A stretch of 64,000 bases of DNA from Glaciecola petra (GTDB lineage: Bacteria; Pseudomonadota; Gammaproteobacteria; Enterobacterales; Alteromonadaceae): the NCBI RefSeq assembly GCF_031846345.1, contig NZ_JAVRHX010000001.1, positions 1,426,001 through 1,490,000 of the forward strand. Direction: 5' to 3'. The position numbers and the translations under genes are program-made. Position 1 is the first letter of the stretch. Every line of letters begins with the position of its first letter. The notes under the pieces were generated by a model, which did no database searches, was not told the DNA's origin, and saw only the letters and a program-made list of their open reading frames with translations. Positions 1 to 9,864 of this stretch are shown piece after piece.

Positions 1-1638
1 CATGAATTGTTTGTGGCTAACCCTGCTAACAATGCATATTTATTAGCTACTCCAAACATTATGGATAGATATTTTCCGTTCAGTCAAAATAAACCTAGCG
101 TCAGTTTAGAAACAGACTTCTTTCTAGCGAATAAACCAGAAAACGGCTTTAGAGTGGTAGTTCAAGGAGGAAGCAGTGCCGCTGGCTTTCCGTATGGGCT
201 AGGTGCATCGATTGCAGGCACATTGGAGCAAAGACTTAGACAAAGTATGCCTGAACATCATGTTGAAGTGATCAATACTGCAATGTCGGCAGTCAATAGT
301 TTTACCCTCTTAGATATGGCCGACCAAATCATAGCCCAACAACCCGACATGGTACTCATTTATGCGGGGCATAACGAATTTTTGGGAATTTTGGGCGCCA
401 GTTCTAACTTTAGTCTTGCCAACGGATATTGGTTAACCCGTACTAAACTATATTTGAAAGACTTCCGAACATTTCAGTTGTTTCAATGGATTTATGCTCA
501 ATTTGAAAGAGGGAATCAAACAGCAGTAGAGACTGATAAAAATAATTTTGAAAAAAGTCGCACGATGATGGCAAAAGTTGCCCAAAATCAAAATATAGAA
601 TATGCAAGTCCGGTGTATCAAGCTGGCTTACATCAATTTGAAACAAATTTAAACGCCTTGCTCAACAAATACGCTGCAGCGAATATTCCAGTATTGTTAT
701 CGTCAATTGCTAGTAATTATCAGCATCAGCAACCCCTAGCTAGTCTGCCAATTGAAGCTACAAATAAACAAGTATTAGACAACATGCAAAAGCAGCAAAC
801 GCTTTCGATAAAAGATTATCAAAAAATATCGAGAAAATTTACTAAAAGCCAGTCAGCAAATTTACATTTTCAATTTGCTCAGCGTGCGCTAAAAGCAAAT
901 GCCCGTGATATTGCCTTGATGCATTTTGAACTTGCAATTCAACATGATTTACTGAAGTTTCGTGCGCCAAAAGAAATAAATTCAATAATAAATAAACTAT
1001 TAGAACGTGACGGTGTTCATTTTGTAGATAGCTTTAGCTTATTATCAAACAGAAGCCCCCAACAAATAATTGGGAATAGTTTGATGCTAGAACACTTGCA
1101 TCCCAAGCTACAAGCTTATTATTTAATCTCTGAAGCATTTTACCAACAACTAAAACAAGTTGTAATTAGACATCAACCTAGAGCTAATTGGCGCGATATT
1201 GCCATAGAACAAACTTGGCGCCAACGTTTAGTGCTGCCAAGCGAAGAGTATAATGCTTATGCAACTATCGAAAACCTTACTTCACACTATCCTTTTGTTG
1301 AGAACTCAAAAGACTTGTCTTTATCGAAACCAACAAATAAGCCACAAGAACTCGGTTTAGCCTATTTTCAAAAAACAATAACTTGGCTTGAAATGATGGA
1401 GGATAACCTCGCATATTACCAAGACACAAAAAACCTTACTATGGTGTTGAAAACCACACAAATATTGGCTGATGCATTACCCCACAATGGGCTATATAAC
1501 ATACAAGCAGCCGAAATTTTAGCCAAGTTAAAAGAAAACGAACTGGCTATTTACTATTATAAAAGAGCATTAAGGGCGGGTGCTGTCGATGGGAGCATTC
1601 AAAATAAAATTAATAACTTAGCCACCCGGAAACGCTAA
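1..1638 (+). CDS. SGNH/GDSL-hydrolase-like protein with C-terminal TPR-like region (5' end outside window)
   Basis: The reading frame is open to the first base of the window (H-E-L-F-V-A-N-P), so the gene starts upstream and the TTG at position 7 is not a credible start. SGNH-type blocks are visible: a GGSSAAG block (around bases 168-185) with the candidate nucleophile serine, a GHNE block (around 367-380), and a late EHLHP block (around 1088-1102) in the place of the family's catalytic Asp/His segment. The last ~100 residues are helical and TPR-like. Such proteins are often membrane-anchored and act on acylated glycans or exported polymers, but no substrate can be named here. It ends 21 bp inside the convergent CPBP gene. 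The hydrolase fold is fairly certain; the function is not. Confidence 0.75.
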   Translation, partial: HELFVANPANNAYLLATPNIMDRYFPFSQNKPSVSLETDFFLANKPENGFRVVVQGGSSAAGFPYGLGASIAGTLEQRLRQSMPEHHVEVINTAMSAVNSFTLLDMADQIIAQQPDMVLIYAGHNEFLGILGASSNFSLANGYWLTRTKLYLKDFRTFQLFQWIYAQFERGNQTAVETDKNNFEKSRTMMAKVAQNQNIEYASPVYQAGLHQFETNLNALLNKYAAANIPVLLSSIASNYQHQQPLASLPIEATNKQVLDNMQKQQTLSIKDYQKISRKFTKSQSANLHFQFAQRALKANARDIALMHFELAIQHDLLKFRAPKEINSIINKLLERDGVHFVDSFSLLSNRSPQQIIGNSLMLEHLHPKLQAYYLISEAFYQQLKQVVIRHQPRANWRDIAIEQTWRQRLVLPSEEYNAYATIENLTSHYPFVENSKDLSLSKPTNKPQELGLAYFQKTITWLEMMEDNLAYYQDTKNLTMVLKTTQILADALPHNGLYNIQAAEILAKLKENELAIYYYKRALRAGAVDGSIQNKINNLATRKR

Positions 1639-2271
1639 CATACCGCCAATTCCAACGGTAAATAGCCATAGCCCATACAAGGCATGTTCAACGCATATTG
1701 CGATGAATGACTTAGTTTGAGTGTACGTATAAGCAAACAAAAGGCCTCCACAAAATGTCAATACCATCACCAAGTTATTATGAAACATCAAGTGACCTAG
1801 ACTAAACAACAAGGCATTTAAAAATATAAACCATGACTGTGTTAGGCCAAGCACTGCATAACGTTTAAAAAAGAAGGTTCGGTATAAAAATTCTTGGGGT
1901 AGCACTGACAAAAAGGTATAAATCAAAACAATAATTAGCCACAAAATCGGCTGGTTTATTAGTACATGAAAGAGTTTGTCAGGTAAGTAGATATAAACCA
2001 ACAGACATGCAATGGAGGCAAAAACAAACCACTTTCCTAAGATTCTATACCAAGTCTGCCGACTCACAGTGACTGATCTTAACTTTGCTAAAATTATGCT
2101 AAAAGAAACCGTTGACCACTCTTGCTTAATAGCCTCAACTAATAAACAAAGTGCTAAGATGACAGCCATAATATTGAGCCAAGCATATGGACTATAAGCC
2201 AAAACCGCAGGCACAAGCACAAACAATGAGCATAATTCTAGAACGAGTTTTGGCGTATTCTTTATTTTCAT
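1618..2271 (-). CDS. CPBP-family intramembrane protease homologue
   Basis: This is a 217-residue, strongly hydrophobic protein with about six to seven membrane segments. The C-terminal half carries the CPBP (Rce1/Abi) signature: a QEFLYR block, a second block with FSLGH, and a third EHALYG block. Family members are intramembrane glutamyl proteases or inactive relatives linked to prenyl-protein processing or bacteriocin immunity. The first glutamate of the usual EExxxR motif is Gln here, so activity should not be assumed. The gene converges on the SGNH-hydrolase gene with a 21-bp overlap. The start is the ATG at 2271; an A/T-rich leader separates it from the pullulanase terminator. Confidence 0.8.
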   Translation of the reverse strand: MKIKNTPKLVLELCSLFVLVPAVLAYSPYAWLNIMAVILALCLLVEAIKQEWSTVSFSIILAKLRSVTVSRQTWYRILGKWFVFASIACLLVYIYLPDKLFHVLINQPILWLIIVLIYTFLSVLPQEFLYRTFFFKRYAVLGLTQSWFIFLNALLFSLGHLMFHNNLVMVLTFCGGLLFAYTYTQTKSFIAICVEHALYGLWLFTVGIGGMLAFPGG

Positions 2272-2343
2272 TAGCGTAGACTAAAAATTGTAGAGTCTCT
2301 ATTAAATAGAAAGTTAAATAAAAAAGATACTTTAAAAAATAAA

Positions 2344-2368
2344 AAAAAGGCCGCAAAGCGGCCTTTTT
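2344..2368 (-). terminator. Rho-independent terminator after the pullulanase gene
   Basis: The arms AAAAAGGCCGC and GCGGCCTTTTT are perfectly complementary around an AAA loop. On the minus strand the hairpin is followed by a U-run, 30 bp beyond the pullulanase stop. The A-run on the other side would let it work in both directions. Confidence 0.9.
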
Positions 2369-2398
2369 CGATTCATTTTCTGGTCACCTTAGTTTGAG

Positions 2399-5300
2399 TT
2401 ATTCAATGGGCGAAACTGTCAAAGTAGGAGCATTAGCATCGGGTCCCACCACCTTAAACTCATAGGTACCCGCTTCGCTTATACTTATTGACATATTTTG
2501 ACTGTTTGCGTCTCTAAATAAAGTATATGGTTGATCCACCGTTACTCCATTAGAGTTTTCATCTACAGCGCCTAAGTTTATCGTTGACCAATCGGAACTT
2601 GCTACTTTAAAGTCAACATCAGCTGCATCTAACGCAATATTGACGCTATATACACCCGCACCTTGATATTCAAGTTGGTCGACTTCACCCCAACCATTCA
2701 TACCACCTCTAATATAAACAGGTGTCTCGCCAAAGAAGGCTTCAGCAAATACCCTTACTTTAGGCTCATCGAGGTTTTGTGTATCAAAAATAAACACATA
2801 ATCACCCGCTTCGCTAATGTCTAGGACAAGGTTATCGCCGCCTTCAAACAAGAACTGGTCTTGCCCGCCCACCGACACATTTACATCAGCAGGGTCAGCA
2901 CTAGCACCACCAAGGTTTGGTCCAGCCCATCCTTCGTTAGCTACCTTAAATTGATGTTCTGCGGCATCTAAGTTAAGGCTTGCGCTATAAATACGAGAAC
3001 CTTGATATAACAATTCATCACCAGTACCCCAGCCATTCATGGAGCCTCTAATATAAATGGTATTGCCTACGTAAGGTTCTTCATTTACTACTGTCAATAC
3101 AGGAGCATTTGCATCACTCGCATCAAGTGTAAATAGATAGGTTGCCGATACGTCAAGAGTAGTGCTTAAATTTCCTTCCCCACGCTTAAGTGTTTTCGCT
3201 TCGCCTTCAATAACAACAGGCTCAGCATTTTCACCAAAGTCAACGGTAGACCAATCCTCTGACGCAACTTTGAAGAAGTATTCTGTATTTCCTTCAACCT
3301 CAATTGCGGCTTCGTAAACACCTTCTCCTTTATATTCCATTGGGCTAGCTAATCCCCAATCATTGAATCCACCACGCACATACACAGTAGTGTCTCCGTA
3401 TGGCACAACATCAGGAGCACCCGCGGTAGCGGTAGCAGCCAAGCCATAGCCTCTTTCCATCCCTTGTGATTTAACAAATACAGCTATCGTCAATGGTGGT
3501 ACTGTGAACATACCCATGACTTGTTCGTCTGTACTGGTATCAGTAAAGCTTGCACCTCTAACGGTAGGATCAATTGAGTTCATTAGCATTGGATGCAGCT
3601 CAAACCCTGCTGCCGTCATGACTTCAATGGACTTTTCTTCATAACCTGAGTTGATCACAACCATCAAGGCATCGTAATTCATGTCTAGGTCATCAAGAGC
3701 GACACTATCTTCACCATTAATACCATCGTCAATACTCATAGCAATTAAACCTTGCTGCTGACGCGCACCTAGATTATGGAAGCCTACTCTATTTTTAATT
3801 TCGTCGGCCGTAGTTAATCTAAATAATGAACTTGCTGAGCGTATACTTAAAAACTCTTGAAAAACCTCGGCGGCAAATTCAATCTCTGACATACTTGCAG
3901 CGCGTTCAGGTGAATTCATAAACTGAGATATTTCGTCCCAGCGTCCTTGATTATCTTGAGCTAAAGGTAAACCCACATTCCAGTTATTGGTTTGCATAGT
4001 AAAGTCGACATAATTGAACCAATCACCCGCATCAAACGTGTTTCTGTCCATTGATTTTGAGCGTAAAAAGTCACCGCCCATTTGCAAGAACGGAATACCT
4101 TGCGACATTAATGGGATACCTATGCCTATGTTCTGTGCTCTAACACGTTCTTCTAAACTCAAATCTTCAGGTAAAACATAGTTAAATTGGTCCCAGAGTG
4201 TTTCATTATCATGCTTTGACACATAGTTAATGATGTCGGCTGGATCAAGCGCATAACCACCTAATACACTGGTTTCAGAATCGCTTCCACCCGATGTTTT
4301 AAGGATAAAGTCGGTCAAAGTACCGGCAAGACTCATTTTCACTCTGTCTTGTGCGTTTAATGCACCTTCTGACGTTTCACGGCTAAAGATTTCACCCTGA
4401 CGCACGGCTTCTCTAATACGGTCGTTAAAGGTGCCAATTTCAGTGCCTGCCATATTAAATTGGCTCGCGATTTCAAAATCACCATAAGGTGCGGTATTTT
4501 TACCCCATCCTTCTCCGTAGAAATATGTGTCTGGGTCAACCGCTTTAACCGATTCAAATAGCTCTACCATGGTGGTTTTTGAAGCTTGACTCATAATGTC
4601 AAAACGGAATGCATCAAATTTATATTGCTCAGACCACATAAGTAACGAATCTTCCATGAATTTTTCCATCATGCGATTACGTGGTTCAGTGTCATCACAG
4701 CAGGTCTCTCTAATGATATCTCCCGTTTCAATGTTATAACGGTGATAGTACCCGGGGACGACCTTATCAAATACTGAATTAGCAAAGAGACCCGAAGCAT
4801 TAGTATGGTTATAAACTACGTCTAAGGCTACCCGAAGGCCAATCTCATGCAGACTTTGGTTCATTGAACGCATTTCTTTTATACGCGCCACACTATCTGC
4901 ATCTGACGAATAACTACCTTCAGGTGTATTAAAATGCTTAGGATCGTAGCCCCAATTGAACAAATCAAAATTACGAAGCTGCTCAGTAAATGCTTGTGCC
5001 GCGCCAGGTTCAGTTAAAACACTGAAGCTTTCATAATGCTCAGCAATAGTAATATCGCGCGGCGTATTGTCGTTACACACATCTGAACTGGGCGTTAATG
5101 CACACAGTTCCTGTATTGTACTATTCCAATCAACCGTTCTTGCAGAATCTTCATTTATTGTTGCAATATCATTCGCTGGCAAGACATGAAAATGCGTCAA
5201 CCCTTTACTTTGCAGAGTTTGCAAATGTTGCATCGGGGCCGAGCCTTTTTCAGTAAACGCCATGTACTTACCACGATTAGCTTCACTTGTTGATTCATCT

Positions 5301-6769
5301 CTAATACTGAAGTTTCTAATGTGACCCTCATAAATAACGATGTCTTCAAAGTTTTCTACGGTAGGAATGTTATGAGTTTCCCAACCATCTGGTTTCAGGT
5401 CATCATCGTTTAAATTTACAAACTGTGAAAACCGACCATTTACCGACAAGCTAACTGAATATGGGTCAGTCACATCTAACACTTCTATAGTGTCGTTAAC
5501 GGGCGAATAAACAGTGACTTCGTAGCGATATAGCTGGCGGTCAAGTTCACTACCACCATTATAAGACCAAACACCTGTCACAGGATCGAGAGTCATGGCG
5601 TTGCTCGATGCTAGGGTTTTATCGTCGTTATATAGCTTAAGCGCCACATTTTGTGCAGTAGGTGCCCACACAGCAGCAGTAATACCGCTATCCGTGTATA
5701 TCGCGCCTAGAGCTGTTTCGTCAGCATCCGCATCACCAGAAGTATAAAGTTCATCCAATACATTACCAATTTGCAAACGTGTTGCCGCAACAAGTTTGTT
5801 TTCACTGTCGTAAGCGCCAACAATAGCTTGAGTAGTCAAAACTGCTTTTGCATCATCATTAGTCCAATTACCCGCAAATGCAGTGAGACCATTTAAATGC
5901 GGCGCAATCATTTGTTGAGCGTCAGTAAGATCAACTTCCGTCAGTTCGGCTGTTGTGCTATTTAATACGCCCTCTTCCAAAGTAATATCGAGGTTAGCGT
6001 CTGCTGAATAATGTAATTTAACAGTATCGACAATCGCGTCATCAACATTCCAAAGAATAGTTTGTGCATCTAGCCAATGTGCTTGAGCACCTTCAACAGA
6101 AACTGGCTGCTCACCCAAAGAGTCAATTGGAAACTCATAAATTTCGGCTATTCCAGACAAAGTAAAATTCATGCGCGCAAAGCGAGGATCATCTTGCGTT
6201 AAACTGCCCGCAAAATCACCACCGCCCATCTCTTTGCCGGCATCGTCAGTGCCGATATGAATAATAAAGTTATGGCATGCGCCTTCGGTGTCGGCATAAC
6301 CTGGTTTTAAATCGAGGATCCAATACGCACCATAAGTAGGGTCTATACCATCGTGAATACGACCGTCTGCCCAAGCTGTGTCGCCATCGGCGTAGGCATC
6401 ACATGCAGCATTGCTCCAAGTATGCAAACGCCACCCTTCATACACAGGGTCATTGGCTGAATTATCTGCGTCTACATCACCACGGTTGTAATAAAGCACC
6501 GCTTGGTTTTCGGCTGGGAAAAATACAGGATCAGGTAGATTAGAGTTAAAGCCAACCACACAGGCATCGTTAGTATCGTTTGGTACAGTTGGTGCTGGGC
6601 ACAAAATAGGAGGTGGTGGCACACACGTTCCACTAGCATTTGGAATATTAGGCACGTTACAGGTAACGGCAACTTGCCCAGGTTCAACGCCTGAACCGCC
6701 ACACCCAGCAAGTATTAAAGCACTCATCACCAGGAGTATTGCACTTAAGGTTTTTCTTAAATTAACCAT
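2399..6769 (-). CDS. pulA: Pullulanase-type alpha-1,6-glucosidase, outer-membrane lipoprotein (GH13)
   Basis: This enzyme hydrolyses alpha-1,6 branches in pullulan, amylopectin or glycogen-derived dextrins. Numbered from the ATG at 6769, there is a lipoprotein signal with an LAGC lipobox (Cys23), a CBM41-like pullulanase-associated domain (~87-215), a CBM48-like domain (~360-435) and the GH13 barrel (~475-985). The barrel shows DVVYNH (region I), the nucleophile in FRFD (D724), the acid/base in YGEGW (E753) and the HDN motif (~853). The C-terminus has three tandem ~105-residue repeats beginning with V/IYxRGxxNxWG, probably starch-binding sandwiches. I chose 6769 because a GGAG Shine-Dalgarno lies 9 nt upstream and the signal peptide then sits at the N-terminus. 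The frame also opens 25 codons earlier, at an ATG (6844) overlapping the receptor stop as ATGA. It is co-transcribed with the receptor. At ~1456 residues it is long for the family because of the repeats. Confidence 0.92.
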   Translation of the reverse strand: MVNLRKTLSAILLVMSALILAGCGGSGVEPGQVAVTCNVPNIPNASGTCVPPPPILCPAPTVPNDTNDACVVGFNSNLPDPVFFPAENQAVLYYNRGDVDADNSANDPVYEGWRLHTWSNAACDAYADGDTAWADGRIHDGIDPTYGAYWILDLKPGYADTEGACHNFIIHIGTDDAGKEMGGGDFAGSLTQDDPRFARMNFTLSGIAEIYEFPIDSLGEQPVSVEGAQAHWLDAQTILWNVDDAIVDTVKLHYSADANLDITLEEGVLNSTTAELTEVDLTDAQQMIAPHLNGLTAFAGNWTNDDAKAVLTTQAIVGAYDSENKLVAATRLQIGNVLDELYTSGDADADETALGAIYTDSGITAAVWAPTAQNVALKLYNDDKTLASSNAMTLDPVTGVWSYNGGSELDRQLYRYEVTVYSPVNDTIEVLDVTDPYSVSLSVNGRFSQFVNLNDDDLKPDGWETHNIPTVENFEDIVIYEGHIRNFSIRDESTSEANRGKYMAFTEKGSAPMQHLQTLQSKGLTHFHVLPANDIATINEDSARTVDWNSTIQELCALTPSSDVCNDNTPRDITIAEHYESFSVLTEPGAAQAFTEQLRNFDLFNWGYDPKHFNTPEGSYSSDADSVARIKEMRSMNQSLHEIGLRVALDVVYNHTNASGLFANSVFDKVVPGYYHRYNIETGDIIRETCCDDTEPRNRMMEKFMEDSLLMWSEQYKFDAFRFDIMSQASKTTMVELFESVKAVDPDTYFYGEGWGKNTAPYGDFEIASQFNMAGTEIGTFNDRIREAVRQGEIFSRETSEGALNAQDRVKMSLAGTLTDFILKTSGGSDSETSVLGGYALDPADIINYVSKHDNETLWDQFNYVLPEDLSLEERVRAQNIGIGIPLMSQGIPFLQMGGDFLRSKSMDRNTFDAGDWFNYVDFTMQTNNWNVGLPLAQDNQGRWDEISQFMNSPERAASMSEIEFAAEVFQEFLSIRSASSLFRLTTADEIKNRVGFHNLGARQQQGLIAMSIDDGINGEDSVALDDLDMNYDALMVVINSGYEEKSIEVMTAAGFELHPMLMNSIDPTVRGASFTDTSTDEQVMGMFTVPPLTIAVFVKSQGMERGYGLAATATAGAPDVVPYGDTTVYVRGGFNDWGLASPMEYKGEGVYEAAIEVEGNTEYFFKVASEDWSTVDFGENAEPVVIEGEAKTLKRGEGNLSTTLDVSATYLFTLDASDANAPVLTVVNEEPYVGNTIYIRGSMNGWGTGDELLYQGSRIYSASLNLDAAEHQFKVANEGWAGPNLGGASADPADVNVSVGGQDQFLFEGGDNLVLDISEAGDYVFIFDTQNLDEPKVRVFAEAFFGETPVYIRGGMNGWGEVDQLEYQGAGVYSVNIALDAADVDFKVASSDWSTINLGAVDENSNGVTVDQPYTLFRDANSQNMSISISEAGTYEFKVVGPDANAPTLTVSPIE

Positions 6770-6840
6770 AGTTGGTAACTCCACTATTTTATTGGTTATT
6801 TTCTGTCTGTTTATATTTAATTTGGATGTTTTTAGTGTTT

Positions 6841-9800
6841 TCATAATGAATACGTCACCCCAAGGAAGAACTGCGTGCCAAAATACTGAATGGTGCCTGT
6901 TCTAGATTCTTCACCAAAATAGGATTTTGTTGGCTCGTCTGTAATGTTGTTCGCTTGGAACAAAATACCCAAATTTTCGTTGATTTCGTATGAAGCTTGA
7001 AAATCAACCACCATCTCAGAATCAAAATTAACTACCTGAGCGTTTACTGCCACTTGTTGTGAAACAAAAGGGTCTCGATAACGCGCATTAATGCGAGTTT
7101 CAAATCCCTCATGTTCCCAAAATAAGGTCCCAGAAAATACTACTGGCGATAGCCCTGGTAGGTCACTTGAATAAATACCTTGGTTAGGATCAGAGATACG
7201 AGTGATTTCTGTTTCAGTATATGAATAGCTGACGTTAGCGCCTAAACCACTCCACAAATCAGGTAAAAAACTAAATATTTGTGTGTAAGAAAATTCAACA
7301 CCACGAATGTAACCACCTTCACCGTTATTTACTGCTGTCGTATAAGAACCATCAACAACAGGAACTGTCGTAGTCAATGGTAATCCATTCGCATCCAAAA
7401 CGGGTATCAGAGTGCCTGTGCCGCTTCCGTCGTCTTCTTGAACAATTAAATCGACAGTTTCTGGTACGTTAAACCCATTCGCTCTAAAGTCATAAGGGTC
7501 GGTTGTGCTGCGATCTACAAACGACCGAATATCTTTATAGAAAAGCGCTAATGCAATAGCCCCGTCGGTTTCAGTAAAGTAATGTTCAAAAGATAAATCA
7601 TATTGATTGGCATAAAACGGACGTAAATAAGGCGAATTATCACTTTGTCCGCTGGCAGTAGCCTGCCCTGTTACGGTAATTTCACCAGTATCTATATCGC
7701 GCTCAGCTAAAGGTAAACTAACGCGAACACCAGTATTTGCGAACATCTCATTAATAGGTGCTCTACCCATTACTTTAGCTGCTGCAAACCGTACGTAAGA
7801 ATTATCAGCAACTTGGAAGTTCAAGTTTAAAGACGGTAAATAGTCAGTGTATGTGTCTTCTAATATGACCGAACGGAACTGATCAGAAGCTAACCCTACT
7901 TCATCTCTAATGATTTGTGCACCAGCATCAATATCACCGTCTACGTCTTGTAAAAATGTTGAAGCTTGTTTTGAATCAACCATACGAATGCCAACATTAC
8001 CAGTGACTGGCATGCCGCCTAGCTCCATGTCTAAATTGGCCATTACATAAGCTGAAGTGACTTCTTCGTATACCTCTCCACTTTGCAGAACAGACCATGA
8101 CGTATCCCCTCCAAGTAAAACATCATCTGGCGCATTTATAACACCATCAAACCCACCCCATGTTTGACGAGGTTGAGGAATGCCACCCGGGAACCAAGCA
8201 TTAAGTGCTTTATCAAGGTCAATAGATAAATAGCTAGGGAAATATGAAAAATCCCCTTCCCAATTTACAACTTCGACCATGTCTTGCGTAAGTCTCAACG
8301 GGGGTTGAGTAGAAGAAAAATTAGAATCAGAACCATATTCATAGACCGAGCGATCATTGGTATAAGTTCTATCAGAATAACGCGCTCCAAACTCAATCGA
8401 AGAAACATAATCATTTTCTAATTGATATTTAAAATCTAAGCGATACGCATCAAGTTTGTCAGAGTTTTGGAAAGGATAAATTCCGTATTTTGAAACCAAC
8501 ACACGATTGATATCAGAAAATGCATCTGCTTGATTAAAACCTAAATCGGGTAAGTCCAAACCATTGAGTAAATAGCTAATGGATATATTTTCATCTAACT
8601 GTGGCGATTCAGCGTTGGCATCTTCAGCAACCAATGACCATAATAAGCCATTTCGAAAATCACTCTCTGCAGAGCTGCTTGAAATATCGAAGTTTGCTGT
8701 CCAATTGTCGGTGATTTCCCAATTGCCGTTTAAACCAAAGTTTTTGATTTCATCAAAATCTTGATTATCGTCATTCACCAGTTCCACTCGTGTAAAGCCG
8801 CCCCCCGAACGATTGAAGGTACCACCAATAACGGTATTATCCACTATTGTAGGATTTCCAACTGCCACATTAGGTGCTTCAAGTTTTACCCTAAAGCCAC
8901 GAGCAAATGCTTCTGAATCAAACTTTGAATAAAAAGCATCAGCTTTGAGCGTAAAATTATCTACGGGGGCCCATTCGATGCTTGCCACATAGCCATCGCG
9001 CGTTTCGGCGCCACCTTTATGCTGCATTTCAAAGCCTTCGCCAATAATTTCACATTCAACACACTGTTCGTTTTCAGGCAAATTGGGGTTAAAATTTTCT
9101 GTGTCACCGGCTAATCCGTCTACATCTTTCTCTCTGTTAGACGCTAAACCTATAAATTGTGTCGATACGCTAGGTTGAAATAAACGAGCATACCCTAGGG
9201 CGACGCCTAAGGTGTCGTCTGCAAATTTCCCTTGGTATGAAAAACTTAAACGGTGACCAAACTCATCAGCGTCTGAGACTTCTTTTGCTCTGTCGTTATA
9301 CATGCCTCGAACATTCATATTAAATGTATGTTGTTGGGTATTCGCCAAAGGGCTTGCTGTTTTTAGTTCAACGGTTCCTGCAACGCCACCTTCAATAAGC
9401 GATGCTTTAGGTGATTTATAAACAGCACCTGATGTAATAAGCTCAGAAGGATACTGGTCAAACTCGATTGAACGACTACCACTTGTTGAAACTTGTTCGC
9501 GACCATTTAGAGTTGAAAATACAAAATCCCCGGCTAAGCCACGAATATTAATTTCAGCCGCTTGCCCCCCTGTTCGAACCGCAGATATACCTGGTAACCT
9601 TGTTAACGCATCTGCAATAGATACATCTGGTAAACCTCCTAAATCATCTGCAGAAAGCTGTTCAGTTACTGTGTCACTGAATCGTTTTTGATTGAGCGAT
9701 TTAATCAGGCTTGTGCTAAAACCTTTAACCTCAATGACCTCAACCGCTTCTTCTTCACTTGAAGCATCGTTGCTTGCATCTTGGGCAAATAAGGCAGGGC

Positions 9801-9864
9801 TCCCGAGCAACATACCACTAGCAAGCAATGCGCGAGTAATATGGTTGGGTTTAAATTTGTTCAT
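6841..9864 (-). CDS. TonB-dependent receptor, probably for maltodextrins/alpha-glucans
   Basis: This is a 1007-residue outer-membrane receptor. It has a signal peptide cut near ALFA-Q (residue ~27), a TonB-box-like VEVIEVKG stretch (~41-48), a plug domain (~60-175) with the RLPGI and NIRGL motifs, and a long beta-barrel with many alternating-aromatic strands ending in FFLGVTYSL. It imports a ligand into the periplasm using proton-motive force passed on by TonB/ExbBD. The gene directly precedes the pullulanase (72 bp to the preferred start, or an ATGA overlap with the earlier one), so an alpha-glucan ligand is the natural inference. No inner-membrane transporter or regulator gene is adjacent. 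Expression is probably substrate-controlled from the 388-bp upstream region. The barrel/plug assignment is secure; the ligand is inferred. Confidence 0.92.
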   Translation of the reverse strand: MNKFKPNHITRALLASGMLLGSPALFAQDASNDASSEEEAVEVIEVKGFSTSLIKSLNQKRFSDTVTEQLSADDLGGLPDVSIADALTRLPGISAVRTGGQAAEINIRGLAGDFVFSTLNGREQVSTSGSRSIEFDQYPSELITSGAVYKSPKASLIEGGVAGTVELKTASPLANTQQHTFNMNVRGMYNDRAKEVSDADEFGHRLSFSYQGKFADDTLGVALGYARLFQPSVSTQFIGLASNREKDVDGLAGDTENFNPNLPENEQCVECEIIGEGFEMQHKGGAETRDGYVASIEWAPVDNFTLKADAFYSKFDSEAFARGFRVKLEAPNVAVGNPTIVDNTVIGGTFNRSGGGFTRVELVNDDNQDFDEIKNFGLNGNWEITDNWTANFDISSSSAESDFRNGLLWSLVAEDANAESPQLDENISISYLLNGLDLPDLGFNQADAFSDINRVLVSKYGIYPFQNSDKLDAYRLDFKYQLENDYVSSIEFGARYSDRTYTNDRSVYEYGSDSNFSSTQPPLRLTQDMVEVVNWEGDFSYFPSYLSIDLDKALNAWFPGGIPQPRQTWGGFDGVINAPDDVLLGGDTSWSVLQSGEVYEEVTSAYVMANLDMELGGMPVTGNVGIRMVDSKQASTFLQDVDGDIDAGAQIIRDEVGLASDQFRSVILEDTYTDYLPSLNLNFQVADNSYVRFAAAKVMGRAPINEMFANTGVRVSLPLAERDIDTGEITVTGQATASGQSDNSPYLRPFYANQYDLSFEHYFTETDGAIALALFYKDIRSFVDRSTTDPYDFRANGFNVPETVDLIVQEDDGSGTGTLIPVLDANGLPLTTTVPVVDGSYTTAVNNGEGGYIRGVEFSYTQIFSFLPDLWSGLGANVSYSYTETEITRISDPNQGIYSSDLPGLSPVVFSGTLFWEHEGFETRINARYRDPFVSQQVAVNAQVVNFDSEMVVDFQASYEINENLGILFQANNITDEPTKSYFGEESRTGTIQYFGTQFFLGVTYSL

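Noticed and set aside
7..12. TTG at position 7 as a start codon for the first gene
   Set aside because: The frame is open to base 1 and the protein would begin in the middle of a conserved region; the gene is cut by the window edge.
6472..6711. 79-codon minus-strand frame inside the pullulanase region
   Set aside because: It is an alternative frame of the same strand within the CBM41-like region; the main frame is unambiguous.
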